From the NCBI RefSeq assembly GCF_004341105.1, contig NZ_SLZK01000015.1, forward strand, positions 1 through 52,070: a stretch of DNA of 52,070 bases, in the 5' to 3' direction. The notes under the pieces are model-generated. The model saw only the letters and a program-made list of their open reading frames with translations, was not told the origin of the DNA and made no database searches. Of this stretch, positions 1 through 8,887 are shown in pieces. Both the position numbers and the translations under genes were made by a program. The first letter of the stretch is position 1, and each line of letters begins with the position of its first letter. This DNA is from Rhizobium sp. BK418 (GTDB taxonomy: Bacteria; Pseudomonadota; Alphaproteobacteria; Rhizobiales; Rhizobiaceae).

Positions 1-155
1 AAGCCGAGCTAGGCCAGCGGATCGGCCAGCGGCAAACTTTCGTTTCGAAATTTGAGCTTGGCGAACGGCGGCTTGATCCAGCAGAGTTCGTGAAGGTTAG
101 TAGAGCGATCGGCGCCGATCCTTACGGCATTATGAAATCAGCCGAGTCCGATTAG
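1..155 (+). CDS. C-terminal part of an XRE/Cro-CI-type helix-turn-helix regulator (cut by window edge)
   Basis: The third forward frame is open from base 3 to a TAG at 153-155 and gives about 50 residues. It contains LGQRIGQRQTFVSKFELGER, the recognition helix and following turn typical of Cro/CI-type DNA-binding domains, and then a short tail ending GIMKSAESD. The start lies outside the window, so length and any other domain are unknown. The gene points toward the convergent transporter operon and is separated from it by a hairpin. The family call is fairly secure from the helix pattern; the target is unknown. Confidence 0.7.
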   Translation, partial: AELGQRIGQRQTFVSKFELGERRLDPAEFVKVSRAIGADPYGIMKSAESD

Positions 156-415
156 AGGCTTGATCGCTCTTAAAAGGACCAGAACCCACGACCCTCGATC
201 AACAAATCGCTGATCCCACGAAAGGGATTGAGGCATACGCGAATGCTGGAACGGGGTCCGTGTGTGCGAGAGAAAAAATTTCGGGGACAATAGCTAAATC
301 AACTGTGCAGGCCGATCATGTTAAGCGGCTGATCAACAAGGCCTCTCGAACACCCCGTCAGAGAGGCCTAGCAGTCTGATAACACGGCCTGTCCGCACTC
401 TTCGATCTGGAGCAT
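156..415. other. Non-coding gap between convergent genes
   Basis: No convincing gene on either strand. The only structure seen is the 9-bp hairpin at 339-369, which would end the minus-strand transporter operon. Confidence 0.5.
339..369 (-). terminator. Hairpin after the first transporter operon
   Basis: AGGCCTCTC (339-347) and GAGAGGCCT (361-369) pair perfectly around a 13-base loop. It lies about 50 bases beyond the stop of the permease gene. On the minus strand the stem is followed by a short T-rich stretch (TTGTTGATC), so this is a weak or factor-assisted terminator candidate. Confidence 0.45.
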
Positions 416-1357
416 CTACTTCACAACCGCATCCAGTCTGCTGCGTCGCGTCGTCACAAGTACAGCCAAGATTACCACGGCACCTCGAATACCGACCTGA
501 TAAAAGGGATCGACTTGCAGCAGGGTCATGCCGTTTGCGAGGATCACGATCGTCAGGACGCCGAGCACGGTGCGCAACGGGCCGCCGACGCCGCCTGTCA
601 GAAGGGTTCCCCCAAGGACGACAGCAGCGATCGTATCGAGGAGGAACGGATCGCCCATGCCGGGGGAAGCCGAGAAGGTCCGAATGCCAAGAAGGATGCC
701 GGCAAGCCCCGAGATAAGCCCCGCCACCATGAAGACGAGGATCTTCATCCTCGTCGTATCGATCCCGGACATCTTGGTCGTCCGCTCGTTGTCGCCGATG
801 GCATACATGTATTGACCAAAGCGCGTAAACCGGGCGACTAGGGCGCAGATAATCAGCACGCCCATTGCCCAAAGGCCAATTTTTGGAAACGAGCCGAAAG
901 CTACACCGCCGGCCAGCATGCTGGAGACCGGTGTATTCCACGGCAACGGGCGGCCGCCTGATATGATGAGCCCGAGGCTTTGGAATATGAACAGGGTTCC
1001 GAGGGTCACGAGAAAGCTCGGAAGTTTGAGGACCGCATTCAGGGTACCGTTGATTGCGCCGCAAAGGCCACCGACGAGGAGCCCCACGATGATGCCTGCC
1101 TCTCCCATCGTCGGGACAAGTGTGACGGCACATATCGCCGATAACGTCATGATTGAACCTACGGACAGGTCAATCGACCCGATCAGGATGACGAACGTAA
1201 TGCCCATGGCGGCAACCAAAAGCACCGATGACTGCCGCACGATGTTCCAAATATTCGGCCATGTCAGAAACGCATCGTGCATGAACGAGAAGATGATGAT
1301 GAGCGCAAATGCGGCCAGGAATGGCGTCAATTTGCCAACGGCACCGAATTTAGACAT
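416..1357 (-). CDS. CUT2-family (RbsC-like) sugar ABC transporter permease, system 1
   Basis: This is the membrane subunit of a carbohydrate importer of the ribose/xylose/inositol type. The 313-residue product is almost entirely hydrophobic helices and carries the family signatures GSIDLSVGS (about residue 70) and AAVVLGGTLLTGG near residue 245. An in-frame ATG eight codons upstream (1381) overlaps the ATPase stop as TGATG. I chose the ATG at 1357 because AAGGAAA stands at the right distance before it. It is last in the order binding protein, ATPase, permease. The transported compound cannot be read from the sequence; CUT2 permeases serve pentoses, polyols and cyclitols, among others. Confidence 0.9.
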   Translation of the reverse strand: MSKFGAVGKLTPFLAAFALIIIFSFMHDAFLTWPNIWNIVRQSSVLLVAAMGITFVILIGSIDLSVGSIMTLSAICAVTLVPTMGEAGIIVGLLVGGLCGAINGTLNAVLKLPSFLVTLGTLFIFQSLGLIISGGRPLPWNTPVSSMLAGGVAFGSFPKIGLWAMGVLIICALVARFTRFGQYMYAIGDNERTTKMSGIDTTRMKILVFMVAGLISGLAGILLGIRTFSASPGMGDPFLLDTIAAVVLGGTLLTGGVGGPLRTVLGVLTIVILANGMTLLQVDPFYQVGIRGAVVILAVLVTTRRSRLDAVVK

Positions 1358-1380
1358 CGTATTTCCTTGTTGCATCCCCA

Positions 1381-2934
1381 TCAGAACATCATAGAAACGA
1401 CGTCTTGTTCTCTCGGCTTGTTATGAGGATCGGCAGCGACAGCTTCCGAGAGTTTGCCATTTGCCATGAAGTAGATGGTGTTGGAGAGCTCGATCAACTC
1501 GACGAGATCATCCGAGATCAGAAGGACCGCACAGCCGGCATGCGTAATGTCGCGCAGAAGCCGGTAGATCTCTTCCTTCGCGCCCGCATCGACGCCGCGG
1601 GTGGGGTTGTCGATGACCATCAGCGCCGGACTTCGCGCAAGCCATTTTGCGAGCACCACTTTCTGTTGGTTTCCGCCGCTGAGCGAACCGACAAGGGCAT
1701 CGCTGTCTGGAGCCTTGACCTTGAGTGACGACATGTGCTCAGCCGCGAAGGCCCTGGCTTTGGAGACAGAGAAGAAGCCGGACCTGGTAAATCGCCGCAG
1801 TGACGGCAAGACGATATTGTCCCGGATTGAACGGCCCAGCATCACGCCGTCACGATGCCTATGGAGCGGCACGTAGCCGATGCCCATCTCGATGCGGTCC
1901 GGCGTCGGAAGTGCAGAAACATCCTTGCCCAGTATCTTGATGCCCCCTCGCCCCGGTTCGACCCCGAGGATCGCCCGGCCCAGCTCTGTCTTGCCGGACT
2001 GCACAAGACCGCCGATACCGACAATCTCCCCCTCGCGCACGGAAAGCGCGACGTCCGAAAATGCGTCCCCATTCAGCCCCTGCACTTCAAGCACCGGCGG
2101 CCCGAAGGCCGTCCGTTGGCTGTTGGTGGCATAGAAATCGGTGAGGCGCTCGCGCCCGACCATCAGGCTGTGCAGTCGCTTTTCAGTGGGCTCGCTGACA
2201 TCGGCATCGATGACCTGGCCATCCTTGAGCACAACGATCTGGTCACAGAGGTGCAGCACCTCATCGAGCCTATGAGATATGAAGATGATCGAGGCGTTGA
2301 ACCGTGTCTTGAGAAGTGAAACGATACGGTAGAAGAGCTGAAGCTCTGGGCCCGACAAGGCGGCTGTGGGCTCGTCGAGAAGGATGAGCGGGCGCTCGAT
2401 CTTGAGAATCTCGGACTGGGCGACAACGCGGGCGATTTCCACCAGCTGCCGCGTGCCGAAATTCAGCATGCCGGTGATGAGCCGCGGGTCGAGTGAAATG
2501 CCAAGCTCATCGAATATCCAGCCCGCATGGGCCCGCATCCGGGAAAAGCGGATGACGCCATTGCGGGTGAAATGTTTCTCCAGGCCCAGAAAAAGGTTCT
2601 GATAGATCGGATAGACGAGGATCAGCGCCTGTTCCTGGTGCACACGGAATATACCGGCTCTGGTAGCGCCCGCCGGACCATGGAACGTCCGCGGGGTGTC
2701 ATGCAGCAGGAGATCACCTTCATCGGGGCTTTGAACGCCGCTGATGATGTCGAGCAGTGTGCTCTTGCCGGCACCGTTCTCGCCGACGAGGCCTACGGTG
2801 CGGCCATGCTCTACCATGAAGCTGACGCCCTGCAGGGCATTGACCCCAGGATAGCGCTTGGTGATCGACCGAAGCTCGAGATGTACAGTCATGGCTGCTT
2901 TGCCTGCGCTTGACGGCGATGATACGTACGACAT
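1381..2934 (-). CDS. CUT2-family (RbsA-like) ABC transporter ATP-binding protein, system 1
   Basis: Energises the importer with the flanking permease and binding protein. The 517-residue product has two nucleotide-binding domains in tandem, as usual for RbsA-type proteins. The first has Walker A GENGAGKST and Walker B LILLDEPTAAL. The second has GLVQSGKTEL, in which the lysine is kept, then SGGNQQKVV and VIDNPTRGVD. The ATG at 2934 has an AGGG before it but sits inside the stem of the hairpin at 2932-2956. The ATG at 2892 (MTVHLELRS) gives the usual family N-terminus but has a poor ribosome site, so the start is uncertain. The stop overlaps the region of the downstream permease start. Confidence 0.9.
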   Translation of the reverse strand: MSYVSSPSSAGKAAMTVHLELRSITKRYPGVNALQGVSFMVEHGRTVGLVGENGAGKSTLLDIISGVQSPDEGDLLLHDTPRTFHGPAGATRAGIFRVHQEQALILVYPIYQNLFLGLEKHFTRNGVIRFSRMRAHAGWIFDELGISLDPRLITGMLNFGTRQLVEIARVVAQSEILKIERPLILLDEPTAALSGPELQLFYRIVSLLKTRFNASIIFISHRLDEVLHLCDQIVVLKDGQVIDADVSEPTEKRLHSLMVGRERLTDFYATNSQRTAFGPPVLEVQGLNGDAFSDVALSVREGEIVGIGGLVQSGKTELGRAILGVEPGRGGIKILGKDVSALPTPDRIEMGIGYVPLHRHRDGVMLGRSIRDNIVLPSLRRFTRSGFFSVSKARAFAAEHMSSLKVKAPDSDALVGSLSGGNQQKVVLAKWLARSPALMVIDNPTRGVDAGAKEEIYRLLRDITHAGCAVLLISDDLVELIELSNTIYFMANGKLSEAVAADPHNKPREQDVVSMMF

Positions 2935-2956
2935 TCCGGCCCTGTCAGCCGGAATG
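2932..2956 (-). promoter_or_regulatory. Hairpin between binding-protein and ATPase genes, system 1
   Basis: CATTCCGGC (2932-2940) and GCCGGAATG (2948-2956) form a perfect 9-bp stem with a 7-base loop, just after the binding-protein stop. Such stems often protect the 3' end of binding-protein mRNA and lower downstream expression. Here the stem includes the first possible ATG of the ATPase gene. Confidence 0.5.
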
Positions 2957-2979
2957 CCCTATCGTATTGTGGTCGGTTG

Positions 2980-4287
2980 TTAGAAGCCGAGAACGGTCTT
3001 GCCGGCTTTTGTGTTCTGAGCGACTTCCGAGAGCGGACCTGCTGCGGCGTGGTCCTTGAACATCTTGTTCAGCTTCTCGACATTACCCGCCTTTAACGAG
3101 GCGGCGACATCTTCCGGCAGCGCCCAGTTCGCTGGTTTCAAAGATTGCATCGATTCGATGCCGCTCCAGAACTGCGAAGGATCGATCACCTCCATGCCCC
3201 ACTGGATCTTCCAGTTATCACCATTCAGATGACGCGACATCGATTTGAAATCGAAAGCAAAACCGCCGCTACTGTCCATCAGCGACAAATATTTCGCGGC
3301 CGCATCCGGGGAATCGAGGAAGAGGGAATCAAAGTAACGCATCCGCTCCAGTGGATCATATGTCACGCCATTGAGCGCATCGAAGAGGGTGACGACAGAA
3401 TACCCCGTCATGAATGGTGCGTTGATCGAAACTGTGCCGAGGGCGCTCGGATCATCCTTCATCCGCGTCAGCATCTCCCGTGTAGCATCGTTGCCCGCGG
3501 TCAGGATCTGACCGCTCAATCCGCGCTCTCGCAGAACGTCCAGGACCGCGATCGCCGTATCGTCATTGTAGGAAATAATTGCCGCGACATCCGGATGGGC
3601 GGTTAAAAGGTTTTCGACAACCGGACGCGCCGCGACGCGATTTTCGCCGGCAGGCTGTTCGGCAACGAGCTCGATATCGGGGTTGTTCTTCAGGGCGAGC
3701 TTGACGCCCGCCGCACGCGTATCGGCCGAAAAGTTGCCGGGCATACCAGCAGCGTAGAGCACCTTGCCCTTGTTGCCGACCTTGTCGAACAGCGCCTGCG
3801 CCATCGCCGCAATGCCACGGATATTATCCGGCTGGCTGTAGAGCATGTAGGCGTTTTTGAAGGTCGGATCCGTCGGCGCAAGCCAGGCTGCCGTAGAGTG
3901 CGCATTGGCGATTTTCACGCCGACCTGAGATGCCGTAGCACAAAGCGCCTTTATGACCTCGGCATTTTGGGCGAAGGTGACGACGGCATTCACGCCAAGA
4001 GACGGCGCCTGCTCGATTTGGGCGATCTGCTTGTCGACGGAATCGTCGAACGTCTGCGACATGTATTTGATGCCGAGCTGCTCGGCGGCGCGCTTGGCTC
4101 CGGCATCCCATCCCTGCCAGTATTCGTTGGCGAGCGTTGGGAACGTATTGAGAACCGTGATCTGCTGATCGGACGCGCGAGCGGTCTTGCGAAGCACCAG
4201 TGGACTGGCAAGGGACACGGCAGTGGCCGCACCCGCGAGCTGCAGCAGCTTGCGGCGGTTGATTTCAATATTTCCGATGTCACGCAA
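2980..4287 (-). CDS. Periplasmic sugar-binding protein of CUT2 ABC transporter, system 1 (Tat-type signal)
   Basis: Substrate-binding subunit with the Peripla_BP_4 (RbsB-like) fold, 435 residues, which is long for the family (usually 300-370). The N-terminus carries NRRKLLQLAG followed by a hydrophobic stretch and ARAS, suggesting Tat export. The core shows VLNTFPTLANEYWQGWDAGA and the hinge-side AAIISYNDDTAIAVLD. The start codon is TTG, chosen because GAGGAGGATC sits just before it and no in-frame ATG does. The gene is separated from the upstream VOC gene by a strong hairpin, and a copy of the TTATCC box lies 84 bases upstream, so it probably has its own promoter. Ligand unknown. Confidence 0.88.
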   Translation of the reverse strand: MRDIGNIEINRRKLLQLAGAATAVSLASPLVLRKTARASDQQITVLNTFPTLANEYWQGWDAGAKRAAEQLGIKYMSQTFDDSVDKQIAQIEQAPSLGVNAVVTFAQNAEVIKALCATASQVGVKIANAHSTAAWLAPTDPTFKNAYMLYSQPDNIRGIAAMAQALFDKVGNKGKVLYAAGMPGNFSADTRAAGVKLALKNNPDIELVAEQPAGENRVAARPVVENLLTAHPDVAAIISYNDDTAIAVLDVLRERGLSGQILTAGNDATREMLTRMKDDPSALGTVSINAPFMTGYSVVTLFDALNGVTYDPLERMRYFDSLFLDSPDAAAKYLSLMDSSGGFAFDFKSMSRHLNGDNWKIQWGMEVIDPSQFWSGIESMQSLKPANWALPEDVAASLKAGNVEKLNKMFKDHAAAGPLSEVAQNTKAGKTVLGF

Positions 4288-4370
4288 ATTCAGATCCTCC
4301 TCGATAGCCCCCTCCAGGGCTGTTGACGACGATCAGTGTAGTGGATGTCAGCCACTCGAAAACAACAGAA

Positions 4371-4387
4371 TTATCCACATCGGACAA
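4371..4387. promoter_or_regulatory. Candidate operator, TTATCC box copy A
   Basis: TTATCCACATCGGACAA, matching the pattern TTATCC-N5-GGA found at three other intergenic places in the window. It lies 84 bases upstream of the system 1 binding-protein start. Confidence 0.5.
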
Positions 4388-4443
4388 ACGTAAGCGATTG
4401 GATTTACGAGATTAATACGCGGCGCTGAACGGCTGGAATGCGA

Positions 4444-4473
4444 CAGAAAGACGGCGTCGACACCGTCTTTCTG
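4444..4473. terminator. Strong 11-bp hairpin between VOC gene and system 1
   Basis: CAGAAAGACGG (4444-4454) and CCGTCTTTCTG (4463-4473) pair perfectly with an 8-base loop. The position, after the VOC stop and before the binding-protein promoter region, suggests the end of the long catabolic transcript. There is no long T run after the stem. Confidence 0.55.
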
Positions 4474-4619
4474 CCGCAGTCGAGCTATCACCGCCTTGCC
4501 ATTTCATGCCCGATCGGCCGATAGAATCGGGTTTGCGAAACGACCATCGGATGAGATGGAAGACAGGCCAGAGGCGCCTTCCGGGTCGGCCGGTAGCGTG
4601 TCGGGCCGGCGCCCCGCGC

Positions 4620-5132
4620 TCAAGCAGTTTTTGCCCGCCACAGTTTCGTCTGCGACCCGTCCTCGTAGCCCAGCTTGTCGAAGCTCGCGACCTCGAGCAG
4701 AAGTCCCCATGGGGCACGCAGGTAGATCCAGTCAAAACCGGCAAGCGGCCCCTCCGTGATCAGGTTTGGACCATCGAGGAGATCGATGCCCTGAGCCTTA
4801 AGCCGCTCCACCGACGCATGGACATCCTCGACTTCGAAGCAGATATGCGTGCCGCCGACTTCCGACGGACGCTTCGGCGGAGACATTTCCTCGCCGCTAT
4901 ATTCGAACAGTTCGACGCTCGTCCCCTCGCCGCAGCGGAGAAAGACGAGATCGCGTATCCTCGACTGCGGGGCAGCGCCGATCTTCTTCGTCATGAAGTC
5001 CGGGTCGACATTGAAGGGCCCTGTCCGGAAAACCTCGACTGCACCGAAAACGGCCTTGAAGAAGGCAATCCCCTCTTCGATATCAGGGACGGTCAGACCG
5101 ATATGGTGCATGCCGTGGACAGTATTCGTCAT
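4620..5132 (-). CDS. VOC (glyoxalase/extradiol dioxygenase superfamily) protein
   Basis: A 170-residue protein of the vicinal-oxygen-chelate superfamily with two beta-alpha-beta-beta-beta modules. Candidate metal ligands are the histidines in GMHHIGLTV, the glutamate in SVELFEY, the histidine in GGTHICFEV and the glutamate in LLLEVASF. The pattern resembles methylmalonyl-CoA epimerase and glyoxalase I-like enzymes more than ring-cleaving dioxygenases. The start at 5132 (MTNTVHGMHH) has AGGAAGGAAG before it; a longer frame exists upstream but lacks this support. It is the last gene of the long catabolic unit, so it may act on a pathway intermediate. Exact reaction unknown. Confidence 0.8.
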   Translation of the reverse strand: MTNTVHGMHHIGLTVPDIEEGIAFFKAVFGAVEVFRTGPFNVDPDFMTKKIGAAPQSRIRDLVFLRCGEGTSVELFEYSGEEMSPPKRPSEVGGTHICFEVEDVHASVERLKAQGIDLLDGPNLITEGPLAGFDWIYLRAPWGLLLEVASFDKLGYEDGSQTKLWRAKTA

Positions 5133-5234
5133 GTTCTTTCTTCCTTCCTCAGAAAATCGGCCCCACACCTACCGCAATCAACGGATGATCCCGAATGTAA
5201 TGGGAGCGGGAGCCGGGATAGGCATTTTCATCTT

Positions 5235-7751
5235 TCAATGGCGGGCAGCACGGCGGCCCCGAACCGCCGCGTAAATGAGTGCTGCAATAACGATCAGGAT
5301 ACCCTGAAAGAAATACTGGTAGGTTTGTGACAGGCTCAGGAAGGTCACGGCACTCAGAACTTCGGTCAGCAGAATGGCGCCGAGAACGGTTCCGATGAAC
5401 GTCCCGCGCCCGCCCGCCAGGCTGGTTCCGCCGAGGACCACCGCGGTGATGCTGGAAAGGGTGTAATTGATGCCCTGACGGGGATCACCCACGCCGATCT
5501 GGGCCATCAGCATGACCGCACCGAAGCAGGTCAATACAGAGCATGCCACGTACCCGGAAATAAATGTCAGATCGACGCGAATGCCCATGCGGCGGGCCGA
5601 ATCCTCGTTCGATCCGACGGCGCGCAGGCGCCACCCCGATCTTGATCTGCGCAGAAGATACTCGCCCGCAAGCGTCATCACCAAAAGCAGAAGGAATGCG
5701 ACTGGGAACGGACCCCATTGCCAATTGATCCAGTCTGTAATCGCATAGCTGATGTATCCGTCCGGATTTTCACGCAGCAGAAAACTGAAGCCCTGTATGG
5801 CGATATACATGGCGAGCGTCGCCGCGATCGGCGTGAAATTCGCAAAGCGTATCAGCAGCCCGTTGATACTGCCCACCGCCACCGCCCCGGCCAGCATCAG
5901 GAAGAACCCGAGAACCATCATGGAAGACGACATGTCGTCGGTCAAAAAGAACGATGCGACAACCACCAGGAAGCCTGCCAGCGGCCCAACCGAAAGATCG
6001 ATACCGCCCATCAGCAGGGCGATCGTCTGTCCAAGGGCGACGAACCCGAGCGCCGTTGCCAGCAGCAAAATGTTGTAGATGTTGTAGACCGACAGGAAGT
6101 TTTCGTTCTGCCCGTTGACATAGAGCCCGAGGACGATCGCAACCACCACCAGCGGAATGACGGGCGCATTGTCCGATTGCAGGAAATGCTTGAACCCTTT
6201 GGTAGGGCCGGAAGCCTTGGCTGCGCCGGGCTCCACATCATGCGTCTCGGCATTGACGGCCGCGGCGACGATCTTCTCCTCGGTGACATCCTCGCCTTCG
6301 AGGGTTGCGACGACGTGGCCGCGCGACATGACGATGACCTTGTCGCAGAGCCCTTCGAGCTCCACGGCATCGGAGGAATTGACGACGACGGGTGTGCCCG
6401 CCTCGCACAGATCCCGCAGGATGCGGTAGATCTCAAACCGAGCACCGACATCGACCCCTTGTGTCGGCTCGTCGGCGACAACGAGGCCCGGATGCGCAAG
6501 CATTGCCCGCGACATCACGATCTTCTGCTGGTTGCCGCCCGACAGCGCCAGAATCGGGGCTTCCATGCTGGGCGCCTTGACGGCGAGTTCGGCGAAGATC
6601 GCGCTGACCTTGTCGTGCTCGCGCCTCCGGCTCATGATCCCGCCGGTCGCGAATTTCTCCAGCGTCGAAAAGGTTGCGTTCTCCCGGACGGTAAGCCCTT
6701 TCGCTACGCCTTCTCGAAGTCTGTCCGATGGCATGAAGGCAGCCTCCTCGAGAAGCTGCGCGTGGCCGAGGTTGCGTCCGCGCAAGTTGATCGATCCGCG
6801 CGAGCTATCCAGTCCTGCCAGAGCGCGCATCAGGGCTGCCTGGCCGTTGCCGGCAACGCCTGCAACACCGATGATCTGCCCGCGTGGCAGCTGGAACGAG
6901 ACACCATCGACGCCTTCACAGCTGAGACCGGTGACCGAAAGAGCAATCTCCCCGCTCTTGCCCTGCGCCTTTGGGGGAAAGGCCGCCGCAAGCGTGCGCC
7001 CGACGATCATGCCGACAAGTTCGGAGTCGCCGATCTCCTTCACAAGCGCACTGCCGCGAATTTTTCCGTCACGCAGCACGGTCACCCGCTGTGCAATCTG
7101 CCTTAGTTCGGCAAGGCGGTGGGTGATGTAGACGACGGCCGTTCCCTCTGCCGCTGCCTGGCGCACAAGGTTGAACAGCAGTTCGCTGGCCTCTTGGTCG
7201 AGTGAGGCCGTCGGCTCGTCCAGGATCAGCAACCGGGGCTTGATGGCAAATGCCTTGCCGATCTCCAGCAGATGTTTCTCCGCAACCGTCATTTCTCCTG
7301 CACGCATACGCAACGGAAGATTAAGACCGACCGTTTGAAGCATCTGCTGCAGGGCATCGGCCGATCGCCGCCCTGACGCGTCCGAGGCGGTGAGGGCCAC
7401 GAGCAGATTCTCCTCGATCGAAAGATCGTCGAGAATGGCAGGATGCTGGAAACAGATGCCGATCCCGAGCGACGCAGCGACCTCTGGGGTCATCTGCTTG
7501 ACGGCAACACCGTCGAAGATGATCTCACCCTCGCTCGGCTGCAGCGTACCCGAAATGATGTTCATCAGCGTTGATTTGCCGGCACCGTTTTCGCCAAGAA
7601 TGGCATGCACTTCGCCAGGCCGGAATTCGACACTGACGTCGCGCAGCGCCGGAACGCCGGCGAAATACTTCGAGATACCATCGAGGCGGATCGTGACGTC
7701 GTCTTCGGCCGACAAGAAGGGTGCATTTGAATGGATGTCTGCAGCGGCCAT
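5235..7751 (-). CDS. Fused CUT2 ABC transporter: two ATPase domains plus permease in one chain, system 2
   Basis: An 838-residue protein joining what are normally two genes. Residues about 15-500 form an RbsA-like double ATPase with GENGAGKST, LLILDEPTASLD, a degenerate second Walker A (GVAGNGQAAL) and SGGNQQKIVMS. Residues about 530-838 form an RbsC-like permease with GGIDLSVGPLAG and AVVLGGTSLAGG. There is no stop or frameshift between them. The in-frame TTG at 7790 lies in the loop of the hairpin at 7778-7800, so I prefer the ATG at 7751, although its ribosome site is weak. A separate permease (8884-9909) and binding protein stand upstream, so the complex may use two different membrane subunits. 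Confidence 0.9.
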   Translation of the reverse strand: MAAADIHSNAPFLSAEDDVTIRLDGISKYFAGVPALRDVSVEFRPGEVHAILGENGAGKSTLMNIISGTLQPSEGEIIFDGVAVKQMTPEVAASLGIGICFQHPAILDDLSIEENLLVALTASDASGRRSADALQQMLQTVGLNLPLRMRAGEMTVAEKHLLEIGKAFAIKPRLLILDEPTASLDQEASELLFNLVRQAAAEGTAVVYITHRLAELRQIAQRVTVLRDGKIRGSALVKEIGDSELVGMIVGRTLAAAFPPKAQGKSGEIALSVTGLSCEGVDGVSFQLPRGQIIGVAGVAGNGQAALMRALAGLDSSRGSINLRGRNLGHAQLLEEAAFMPSDRLREGVAKGLTVRENATFSTLEKFATGGIMSRRREHDKVSAIFAELAVKAPSMEAPILALSGGNQQKIVMSRAMLAHPGLVVADEPTQGVDVGARFEIYRILRDLCEAGTPVVVNSSDAVELEGLCDKVIVMSRGHVVATLEGEDVTEEKIVAAAVNAETHDVEPGAAKASGPTKGFKHFLQSDNAPVIPLVVVAIVLGLYVNGQNENFLSVYNIYNILLLATALGFVALGQTIALLMGGIDLSVGPLAGFLVVVASFFLTDDMSSSMMVLGFFLMLAGAVAVGSINGLLIRFANFTPIAATLAMYIAIQGFSFLLRENPDGYISYAITDWINWQWGPFPVAFLLLLVMTLAGEYLLRRSRSGWRLRAVGSNEDSARRMGIRVDLTFISGYVACSVLTCFGAVMLMAQIGVGDPRQGINYTLSSITAVVLGGTSLAGGRGTFIGTVLGAILLTEVLSAVTFLSLSQTYQYFFQGILIVIAALIYAAVRGRRAARH

Positions 7752-7777
7752 GGCCTTAATCCGACTGAGGTTGCATC

Positions 7778-7800
7778 TGCCCGGGTGCAAGGCCCGGGCA
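7778..7800 (-). promoter_or_regulatory. Hairpin after system 2 binding-protein gene
   Basis: TGCCCGGG (7778-7785) and CCCGGGCA (7793-7800) pair perfectly with a 7-base loop, directly after the binding-protein stop. It is placed like the hairpin in system 1 and may hold down expression of the ATPase/permease relative to the binding protein. Confidence 0.5.
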
Positions 7801-7819
7801 GATCGAAGAAAGATTGCGA

Positions 7820-8887
7820 CTACTTCGTAACGGCCTTGGCCTGGTCTTCAGGCGGCAGCTCGGACGAAAGATAAATGGCGCCGGGCAGGTCCTGGCGGCA
7901 CTTCACAGCGCTGGCACCGCCGGCGACAGAATCTTCGAACGCCGGCGCCTTGAATGTTGCATCCGCCGGCGGCTTGCCGTCGGTTGCCAATGCGACGGCC
8001 CACTGAACGGCGAGGCGAACGTTGTCGTTGCCGGTCGCGACGGTGAACAGCTTGAAATCAGGGTTGCTGGCCTTGTTGGCCTCGTAGAAGCAGCCAAGCG
8101 AATTGCCGTCGGAGGTCGCGAGCGCCGGGATTGATTTCCCCTGCTTCGTGAACAGCGGCAGCGCGCCGACCATCGACGGACCGAAGTCGGAGATAATCAC
8201 GTCGATCTTCGGGTTCTTGGCGATTTCGGCGGTCAGCACCTTCTGCGTCAGGGCCGGATCCCAGTTGGTGACGGCGAAGGGAGCCTGATTGACGAAGACA
8301 TACTCGTCACCCAGCACCTTCTTGAGGCCCTTCAGCTCATCGAGTCCCTGGCTGTTGCCAGCAGGTCCGCTGAGGAACAGCAGGTTTCCACCCTTCGGCA
8401 GGATCGACTTGATCCACTTGCCCCAGGTCTCGCCATCGTTCTCGAACGAGGCTCCGACGAACTTGGAATAGTTCTGCCCGTCCTTGCCGCCGACGGCGAC
8501 ACGATAGGGAACCACAACCTTGCCCGATTTGTAGACGCTGGTCAGCGCCGGCAGGACCGCTGGTCCGGCATCGCCGAAAACGACCAGCGCATCGACGCCT
8601 TTCGCCGCCATGCTCTTGATATCCGAGATCGATTTCTGCGTGTCCCCCTGCCCGTCGGCGTATTCGTATTTGGTAATGCTCGGGCACAGCTCGACGGTCT
8701 GTTTGCCGGAAGCGGTTGTCACCTGACGCCAGCTGTTGCCGCCGTAGCCGTCAAGCAGTGCCAGCGTCGCCTTCTTGGGCCCGCACCAGGATGGTGTTTC
8801 CGCCCAGGCGACATCCGCGCTGGCGAAAGCCGTCACGCCGAAAGCAGCGGCCAGTGCCAGTTGCTTGGCTGTAGAATGGTATTTCAT
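7820..8887 (-). CDS. Periplasmic substrate-binding protein of ABC transporter, system 2
   Basis: A 355-residue exported binding protein of the RbsB-like class. It has a Sec signal (MKYHSTAKQLALAAAFGVTA ending near VAWAE), then KKATLALLDGYGGNSWRQ, and a central sugar-binding-like segment with DIKSMAAKGVDALVVFGDAG. Three cysteines (in SWCGP, VELCP and SLGCF) and a fourth in VKCRQ could give disulphides in the periplasm. The ATG at 8887 has GGAGGAG before it and overlaps the stop of the upstream permease as ATGA, so the two are translationally coupled. Substrate unknown. Confidence 0.88.
   Translation of the reverse strand: MKYHSTAKQLALAAAFGVTAFASADVAWAETPSWCGPKKATLALLDGYGGNSWRQVTTASGKQTVELCPSITKYEYADGQGDTQKSISDIKSMAAKGVDALVVFGDAGPAVLPALTSVYKSGKVVVPYRVAVGGKDGQNYSKFVGASFENDGETWGKWIKSILPKGGNLLFLSGPAGNSQGLDELKGLKKVLGDEYVFVNQAPFAVTNWDPALTQKVLTAEIAKNPKIDVIISDFGPSMVGALPLFTKQGKSIPALATSDGNSLGCFYEANKASNPDFKLFTVATGNDNVRLAVQWAVALATDGKPPADATFKAPAFEDSVAGGASAVKCRQDLPGAIYLSSELPPEDQAKAVTK

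Noticed and set aside
5718..7106. Open frame of 462 codons on the plus strand
   Set aside because: Antisense shadow of the fused ATPase-permease gene, with low-complexity Arg/His/Asp-rich sequence and no ribosome site.
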